This document shows positions 5,490 to 9,120 of a stretch of 9,120 nucleotides of DNA, one piece after another. This stretch comes from Haloarculaceae archaeon (lineage in GTDB: Archaea > Halobacteriota > Halobacteria > Halobacteriales > Haloarculaceae). The stretch is from contig JAHENN010000300.1 of assembly GCA_018609665.1 (NCBI GenBank), positions 1 through 9,120 of the forward strand. The letters are read 5' to 3'. The notes under the pieces were generated by a model that saw only the letters and a list, made by a program, of their open reading frames with translations, searched no databases and was not told the DNA's origin. A program made the translations under genes and the position numbers. How positions within the stretch are numbered: the first letter of the stretch is position 1; the number at the start of each line of letters is the position of its first letter.

Positions 5490-5947
5490 TCGAACTCGCC
5501 GTTCTCCAGCCGCTCGTCGAACGTGCGGGCGTCCTCGCCCTCGACGGTGACACCCAGCGAGACGCAGGTGCCGGCGACCTCTTTCGCGGCGTTGCGGACG
5601 TCGTAGCCCAGCAGATCCGGGAGCTTCTGTTCGGCGACGGTCTTCAGCTGTTCGGCCGACATGTCGGCGACGAACTCCTCGTCGGGCTCGCCGGAGCCGG
5701 TCTCGAAGCCGAGTTCGTCCTTGATGAGCGCCGCCGTCGGCGGGACGCCGACCTCGACCTCGAAGCTTCCGTCGTCCTCGTAGTCGACGGTGATGGGGAC
5801 CTCGGTGCCGTCGAACGCCTCGGTCTGGTCGTTGATCTCGCCGACGACCGCCTGGACGTCGACGGGGGTCGGGCCGAGCTCGGGACCGAGCGGCGGCCCC
5901 GGGTCGGCCTCTCCGCCAGGAACGAGTACTTCGATGGTTCCAGCCAT
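5456..5947 (-). CDS. rpl11: Ribosomal protein L11
   Basis: This 163-residue protein begins MAGTIEVLVPGG and carries the proline-rich L11 N-terminal motif PGPPLGPELG (16-25). The C-terminal rRNA-binding domain includes LGYDVRNAAKEVAGTCVSLGVTVEG (within about 115-140). L11 binds the GTPase-associated region of 23S rRNA next to P0 and helps control factor-dependent GTP hydrolysis. The archaeal-type acidic C-terminus ends FDEAEAAA. ATG at 5947 is preferred over a TTG two codons earlier: it fits the MAG start of L11 and lies about 26 bases after a clear TTAAAA box, implying a leaderless transcript. In Halobacterium the L11 gene lies directly upstream of rpl1 and is transcribed separately. Here about 3.2 kb holding a photosensory pair and a DCC gene separate them. 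Confidence 0.95.
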   Translation of the reverse strand: MAGTIEVLVPGGEADPGPPLGPELGPTPVDVQAVVGEINDQTEAFDGTEVPITVDYEDDGSFEVEVGVPPTAALIKDELGFETGSGEPDEEFVADMSAEQLKTVAEQKLPDLLGYDVRNAAKEVAGTCVSLGVTVEGEDARTFDERLENGEFDDVFDEAEAAA

Positions 5948-5970
5948 ACGCAAACGGAGCGTCGCCGCAG

Positions 5971-5976
5971 TTTTAA
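5971..5976 (-). promoter_or_regulatory. TATA box of rpl11
   Basis: TTAAAA on the minus strand is centred 26.5 bases before the rpl11 ATG. It is one of the two clearest core promoters in the window and supports leaderless initiation at 5947. Confidence 0.7.
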
Positions 5977-6019
5977 GGGTTGTCGATTCGGCTCGTCGGC
6001 GGCCGCCGCGGGTCGTGAG

Positions 6020-6184
6020 TCAGGCGTTGACGATCACCAGCCCGAACAGCGCCGCCAACACCAGCAGTCCGCTCACCCCCCGGAGCCCGTAGCCGTACAC
6101 CGTCGAGAAGACGAAGTGGAAGACGCCGACGAACGCCAGCCCGGCACAGAGGAGGCTGTACGCGAGCCGCTTCTTGCCGTCCAT
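6020..6184 (-). CDS. Small two-helix membrane protein, unknown function
   Basis: This 54-residue reading frame starts MDGKKRLAYSLLCAGLAF. After a positively charged start it has two hydrophobic helices (about 7-27 and 36-52) split by a short Tyr/Gly turn (VYGYGLRG), ending GLVIVNA. The composition is typical of a tiny haloarchaeal membrane protein. Its Lys/Arg-rich start would face the cytoplasm. The frame stays open far upstream, opposite the GTPase gene, but the residues upstream are Arg/Asp/Val-rich antisense sequence, so the ATG at 6184 is taken as the start. A TATA-like TTATCT lies about 26 bases before it. It is upstream of rpl11 on the same strand and divergent from the GTPase. I do not recognise the family. 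Confidence 0.65.
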   Translation of the reverse strand: MDGKKRLAYSLLCAGLAFVGVFHFVFSTVYGYGLRGVSGLLVLAALFGLVIVNA

Positions 6185-6206
6185 GCCCGTCGTTGCACCC
6201 GGGGGG

Positions 6207-6213
6207 AGATAAC
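6207..6213 (-). promoter_or_regulatory. Weak TATA-like box of the 54-residue membrane protein
   Basis: GTTATCT on the minus strand is centred about 26 bases before the ATG at 6184, in an otherwise G+C-rich segment. It fits leaderless spacing but is a weak match. Confidence 0.4.
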
Positions 6214-6237
6214 CCCGGCGCCCTGCCAACCGAACGG

Positions 6238-6244
6238 CTTTTTC
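6238..6244 (+). promoter_or_regulatory. T-rich promoter element of the DRG GTPase
   Basis: CTTTTTC is centred about 28 bases before the ATG at 6269. No Shine-Dalgarno precedes that ATG, so a leaderless transcript is likely. Confidence 0.4.
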
Positions 6245-6268
6245 GGCGTCGGCGAGTGCAGTCGGGTG

Positions 6269-7381
6269 ATGGGGCTCGAAGAGGAGATCGAGGAGCTCGA
6301 GCGGGAAATCGCCGAGACTCCGTACAACAAGTCGACCGAGAAGCACATCGGCCGGCTGAAGGCGAAGCTCTCCGAGAAGAAGGAGGAGCTCGAGCGCCGG
6401 CAGTCGTCGGGCAGCGGCGGTGGCGGCTACGCCGTCGAGAAGCACGGCGACGCCACCGTCGCGCTGGTCGGCTTCCCGTCGGTCGGCAAGTCGACGCTCC
6501 TCAACGCCCTCACGAACGCCGACAGCGAGGTCGGCTCCTACGAGTTCACCACGCTGGACGTCAACCCCGGCATGCTGGAGTACAACGGCGCCAACATCCA
6601 GCTGCTGGACGTGCCGGGGCTCATCGAGGGCGCCGCCGACAACCGCGGCGGCGGACAGGCCGTGCTGTCGGTCGTCCGGACCGCCGACCTCGTGCTGTTC
6701 GTGCTGTCGGCGTTCGAGATCGACCAGTACGAGCGGCTCCGCGAGGAGCTGTACGAGAACAAGGTCCGGCTGGACACCGAGCCCGTCCAGGTCAACGTCC
6801 GCAAGCGGCACAAGGGCGGCATCAACCTCACCACCTCCGACCGGGTGAGCCTCGACGACGAGACCATCACCGAGGTGCTCCGGCAGTACGACTACGTCAA
6901 CGCCGACGTCACCATCCGGGAGGACCTCACCATCGACCAGCTGGTCGACGCCATCCAAGACAACCGCGAGTACCTCCCGTCGGCGGTGGCGGTCAACAAG
7001 GTCGACCTCATCGAGCCCGACTACCTCGAGACGGTCGAGGCAAAGCTCCGGGACCACGACATCGACCCCGAGGAGGCAGTCTTCATCAGCGCCGAAAAGG
7101 AGCGCGGCCTCGACTCGCTGACGGAGACCATCTGGGACGAGCTGGGGCTCATCCGTATCTACATGGACAAGCCGGGCCGCGGCGTCGACCGCGAGGAGCC
7201 GCTCGTGGTCACCGAGGGCGCCACCGTCGACGACGCCCTCGAGAAGCTGGGCGGGAGCCTCGACGACCGGTTCCGGTTCGCCCGGGTGACCGGTCCCTCC
7301 GCGAAACACGACGAACAACAGGTCGGCCGCGACCACGAACTCGAAGACGAGGACGTCATGCGTGTCGTCGCGCGGCGGTGA
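6269..7381 (+). CDS. DRG-family GTPase (OBG-type G domain plus TGS domain)
   Basis: This 370-residue protein has an N-terminal charged helix rich in Glu/Lys (2-45), as in DRG proteins, and a Ser/Gly linker. The P-loop GFPSVGKST is at 68-76. The effector/switch region YEFTTLDVNPG (91-101) is followed by G3 DVPG (114-117) and the family-typical LIEGAADNRGGGQAVLS. G4 NKVD is at 243-246 and G5 SAEK at 274-277. A C-terminal TGS domain (about 290-370) includes the RIYMDKPG segment. An insert (about 180-240) with KGGINLTTSDRVSLDDETI is typical of DRG. All GTP-binding motifs are intact. DRG proteins are conserved in archaea and eukaryotes and associate with ribosomes or translation; the archaeal role is not firmly defined. 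ATG at 6269 begins MGLEEEIEELE as in homologues. The location near rpl11 fits a translation role but does not prove it. Confidence 0.94.
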   Translation: MGLEEEIEELEREIAETPYNKSTEKHIGRLKAKLSEKKEELERRQSSGSGGGGYAVEKHGDATVALVGFPSVGKSTLLNALTNADSEVGSYEFTTLDVNPGMLEYNGANIQLLDVPGLIEGAADNRGGGQAVLSVVRTADLVLFVLSAFEIDQYERLREELYENKVRLDTEPVQVNVRKRHKGGINLTTSDRVSLDDETITEVLRQYDYVNADVTIREDLTIDQLVDAIQDNREYLPSAVAVNKVDLIEPDYLETVEAKLRDHDIDPEEAVFISAEKERGLDSLTETIWDELGLIRIYMDKPGRGVDREEPLVVTEGATVDDALEKLGGSLDDRFRFARVTGPSAKHDEQQVGRDHELEDEDVMRVVARR

Positions 7382-7418
7382 CGGTCGACGCGCCGACGGA
7401 GGCCATCTGCCGGCTCCT

Positions 7419-7439
7419 CTGCGGCGAACCGCAGTTCGC
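7419..7439 (+). repeat. Two overlapping, mutually exclusive inverted repeats
   Basis: CTGCGG-CGAA-CCGCAG (7419-7434) and GCGAAC-CGCA-GTTCGC (7424-7439) are both perfect 6-bp stems with 4-base loops that share bases. They lie in the 86-base gap between the GTPase and the next gene. No T-run follows, so simple termination is unlikely. Confidence 0.45.
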
Positions 7440-7449
7440 AAGTGCCGGC

Positions 7450-7464
7450 GGGGCGTAGCGCCCC
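7450..7464 (+). repeat. 6-bp hairpin just before the start of the four-helix membrane protein
   Basis: GGGGCG-TAG-CGCCCC is a perfect inverted repeat ending 3 bases before the ATG at 7468. As DNA it could be an operator near the start site. As RNA it would be a leader hairpin if transcription comes through from the GTPase gene. Confidence 0.45.
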
Positions 7465-7467
7465 CAG

Positions 7468-7932
7468 ATGGACGACGGGTCATCCCCCGAACGGCGACTC
7501 GTCGCGGTCGCCTCCCTCGGACTCCTGCCGTGGACGGTCCTCCTCTTCGACGGGGAGGCGAGTCTCGTCTTCGGGTTCGGTCTCGTGAACACGAACCCGC
7601 CGATGCTCGTGAACGTCTACGAGTACCTCTTCGTCCACACCGGCAGCCTCCCCCCGCGGCTGCAGGCGTGGCCGGCAGGTATAGTACTCCACGCGGGCGC
7701 GCTCGCGAGCGCAATCGGCGGTATCCGCGGCCTGGAGGACGCCCGGCTCACCGGCGGCCTGCTGGCCTTCGCCGGCGTCGCCCACGCACAGGTCGCCTAC
7801 GGCCTCCACCGGTCGTTCATGGGTGCCGGCGGGTCCGTCGCCGTCGTCCCGCTGGGGACGCTGGCGACGTGGGCCGTCGTCTACTGGTACTACCTGCCGC
7901 TGGCCCGCGAGCGGGGGCTGGGGCCGCTTTAG
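7468..7932 (+). CDS. Four-helix membrane protein of unknown function
   Basis: This 154-residue protein has a short acidic N-terminus (MDDGSSPE). Hydrophobic segments lie at about 11-28, 66-85, 94-112 and 121-145, so about four membrane helices are expected. Between the first two is a conserved-looking region, LVNTNPPMLVNVYEYLF (about 39-55). This layout recalls a small haloarchaeal-only family (I think TIGR04206, described near archaeosortase), but that is recollection, not proof. There is no catalytic motif I can name. ATG at 7468 is preceded by a hairpin but no clear Shine-Dalgarno or TATA box, so it may be cotranscribed with the GTPase 86 bases upstream. Its stop overlaps the stop of the convergent lipoprotein gene by 4 bases. 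Confidence 0.8.
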   Translation: MDDGSSPERRLVAVASLGLLPWTVLLFDGEASLVFGFGLVNTNPPMLVNVYEYLFVHTGSLPPRLQAWPAGIVLHAGALASAIGGIRGLEDARLTGGLLAFAGVAHAQVAYGLHRSFMGAGGSVAVVPLGTLATWAVVYWYYLPLARERGLGPL

Positions 7933-9014
7933 GACCCGACGTTCCAGGTGCCGGTGACCGAGACGCGGGTCCCCTCGACCGTGACGTCCCGTTCGTCGGC
8001 GGTGGTGCCGAACGCCGACTCGACGGTCTCGCGGTCCGGTACCTCGCCGTCTGGATACGCCGCCGCCAGCGTGGCGGTCAGCTCCGGCCCGGGGAGCGAG
8101 AGCGACGACACCGTACCGTCGGCCGGCTCCAGGGCCGCCGGCTGCGGCTCGCCGTCGGTGCCGGGTAGCGGTCCGAGCCCCCGTCGCCGCTCGCCCCACC
8201 GGCCGAAGACGAGCACGCCGCGGGCGGCCTCGTCGAGCGCCCACGCGGCGCCGTCGCTCCGGTCCGCCAGCCGCGCTTCGTCGCCGGCCTCCACGTCGAG
8301 CGCCCGCTCGACGCGGGCCCGCGTGACTCCGTTCTCCGCGGACGCGTCCGGCGACGGCGGCCGTCCGAACACCAGCGCGTCCTCGCGGGCGCCGAAGGCC
8401 AGTCCGTCCGTCCCCGCGGGGCCGAGAAGGGAACTCCCGTCCCCGTCGTCGGTTTCGGTTCCCTCGTACACGCGAGCGCCCCGGTGGGTGCCCGCGCGTT
8501 CGAACCCCTCTGCCGCCTCCTCGACCGCCGCGAGGTCGAACGAGCCCGCGGCGACCACCGTGCCGCCGGTCGCCAGAATCGACTCGCTCGTTCCGACGTC
8601 GGTCGACTCCCGCCCGGACCCGCTCCCGCCGGGGGAGGTGCCGAAGAGTCCCCCGGCGAACCCGTAGCCGGCGAACCGCATGCCGAAGGAGCGCCCGAAC
8701 AGGTCGAGAGCGGTCGTCGGCGTCGCGACGAGGGGGTCCGTCGGCGCCGCTCCGAGGCCGGGCGCCGGCGTCCCTCCGGACGGCCCGTCGTCGGACGGTG
8801 CCGGCGTGCCGTCCCCGACCTCCGACAGCGCGTCGAGTTGCAGATACGCGTACGCCGTCCCGCCGCCGGCTCCGCCGGCGCCCTCGGCCGGCACCCAGCG
8901 AGCGTGCTCGGGGCGGTCGCCGGCGCCGCCGCCGAGTCCGTCGACACAGCCGGCGACGGCGGCGAACGACGCCGTAGCAGCGGTTGTCAGCAGTTTTCGT
9001 CTGCAGGGCGCCAT
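7929..9014 (-). CDS. Tat-exported lipoprotein of unknown function
   Basis: This 361-residue protein has a twin-arginine signal (RRKLL at 5-9), an Ala-rich hydrophobic stretch and the lipobox AVAGC (cleavage before C23). The mature protein would be lipid-anchored outside the membrane, the usual haloarchaeal route. A Gly/Pro/Asp-rich low-complexity linker follows (to about residue 100). The rest looks like a globular alternation of strands and helices with repeated patterns such as VAAGSFDLAAVEEA, TDGLAFGAREDALVFG and AARGVLVFGRWGE. It ends VEGTRVSVTGTWNVGS. I do not recognise the family. ATG at 9014 was chosen over an in-frame TTG at 9038 because the signal peptide begins there and a TTTTATTT box lies about 27 bases upstream. 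It is convergent with the membrane protein gene (4-base overlap of stops). Confidence 0.85.
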   Translation of the reverse strand: MAPCRRKLLTTAATASFAAVAGCVDGLGGGAGDRPEHARWVPAEGAGGAGGGTAYAYLQLDALSEVGDGTPAPSDDGPSGGTPAPGLGAAPTDPLVATPTTALDLFGRSFGMRFAGYGFAGGLFGTSPGGSGSGRESTDVGTSESILATGGTVVAAGSFDLAAVEEAAEGFERAGTHRGARVYEGTETDDGDGSSLLGPAGTDGLAFGAREDALVFGRPPSPDASAENGVTRARVERALDVEAGDEARLADRSDGAAWALDEAARGVLVFGRWGERRRGLGPLPGTDGEPQPAALEPADGTVSSLSLPGPELTATLAAAYPDGEVPDRETVESAFGTTADERDVTVEGTRVSVTGTWNVGS

Positions 9015-9036
9015 ATCGCTCCACCGGAACCGGGGC

Positions 9037-9044
9037 AAATAAAA
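9037..9044 (-). promoter_or_regulatory. TATA box of the lipoprotein gene
   Basis: The minus strand reads TTTTATTT here, centred about 27 bases before the ATG at 9014. This clear leaderless-type core promoter also argues against the in-frame TTG at 9038, which overlaps the box. Confidence 0.7.
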
Positions 9045-9075
9045 CCACCCCCGTGGCCGGCCAGCCTCGCCAGCC

Positions 9076-9083
9076 TTTTCCTA
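9076..9083 (+). promoter_or_regulatory. T-rich promoter element of the right-edge gene
   Basis: TTTTCCTA is centred about 26.5 bases before the ATG at 9106, the spacing of a leaderless start. It resembles the element before the GTPase gene. Confidence 0.4.
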
Positions 9084-9105
9084 CGACGGGCTCCTCGATA
9101 CGGGT

Positions 9106-9120
9106 ATGGACGCGACGCTG
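9106..9120 (+). CDS. Probable start of a gene leaving the window
   Basis: Only MDATL is visible. The ATG is called because it follows a T-rich promoter-like element at leaderless spacing and is divergent from the lipoprotein gene. Product unknown. Confidence 0.4.

Noticed and set aside
5951..5953. TTG as the start of rpl11
   Set aside because: The ATG two codons later gives the normal MAGTIEV start and the expected distance to the TATA box.
3797..6268. Upstream extension of the GTPase frame through the transducer and rpl11
   Set aside because: Arg/Gly/Asp-rich out-of-frame sequence. The GTPase starts at 6269 with the family-typical charged helix and a promoter-like element before it.
9036..9038. 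TTG start for the lipoprotein
   Set aside because: It overlaps the TATA box and would add residues before the twin-arginine signal peptide.

Overview
The window comes from a haloarchaeon (class Halobacteria). The evidence is very high GC, strongly acidic proteins dominated by GAC/GAG codons, archaeal-type ribosomal stalk proteins, a retinal photosensor with an Htr-type transducer, and TATA-like boxes centred about 26-27 nt upstream of start codons, as expected for leaderless haloarchaeal transcripts. The species cannot be named from this piece.

Layout: (1) bases 1-113, minus strand: the N-terminus of a TctA/DUF112-like membrane transporter running off the left edge. (2) 225-2263, minus strand: ribosomal stalk operon rpl1-rpl10-rpl12 (L1, P0/L10, P1/L12), tightly coupled (4-nt overlap, then a 6-nt gap). 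It is preceded by a leader whose predicted RNA folds look like an L1 autoregulatory site. (3) 2383-2811, minus strand: a DCC-family (DUF393) thiol-oxidoreductase-like protein. (4) 2936-5279, plus strand: a two-gene photosensory unit, a seven-helix sensory rhodopsin followed 4 nt later by its methyl-accepting transducer. (5) 5456-5947, minus strand: rpl11, with a tandem duplication of its 3' end just outside the gene. (6) 6020-6184, minus strand: a 54-residue two-helix membrane protein. (7) 6269-7381, plus strand: a DRG-family GTPase. (8) 7468-7932, plus strand: a four-helix membrane protein of unknown role, overlapping tail-to-tail with (9) 7929-9014, minus strand: a secreted Tat-type lipoprotein of unknown role. 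(10) from 9106, plus strand: the first codons of a probable gene leaving the right edge. No gene-free stretch exceeds 300 bases.

The housekeeping theme is the factor-binding part of the large ribosomal subunit: L11 and P0 form the stalk base, P1/L12 the flexible arms, and L1 the opposite stalk. A DRG GTPase with a TGS domain lies nearby. The accessory theme is the photoreceptor-transducer pair, which sits between rpl11 and rpl1, genes that are adjacent in several archaea. The most notable observations are the receptor's mixed set of signature residues (neither typical SRI nor typical SRII), its reversed gene order, the two competing RNA folds before rpl1, and the duplicated rpl11 tail. No wholly new system is established. 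The best candidate for something under-described is the non-canonical photosensory pair, possibly of the 'middle rhodopsin'/SRM type.
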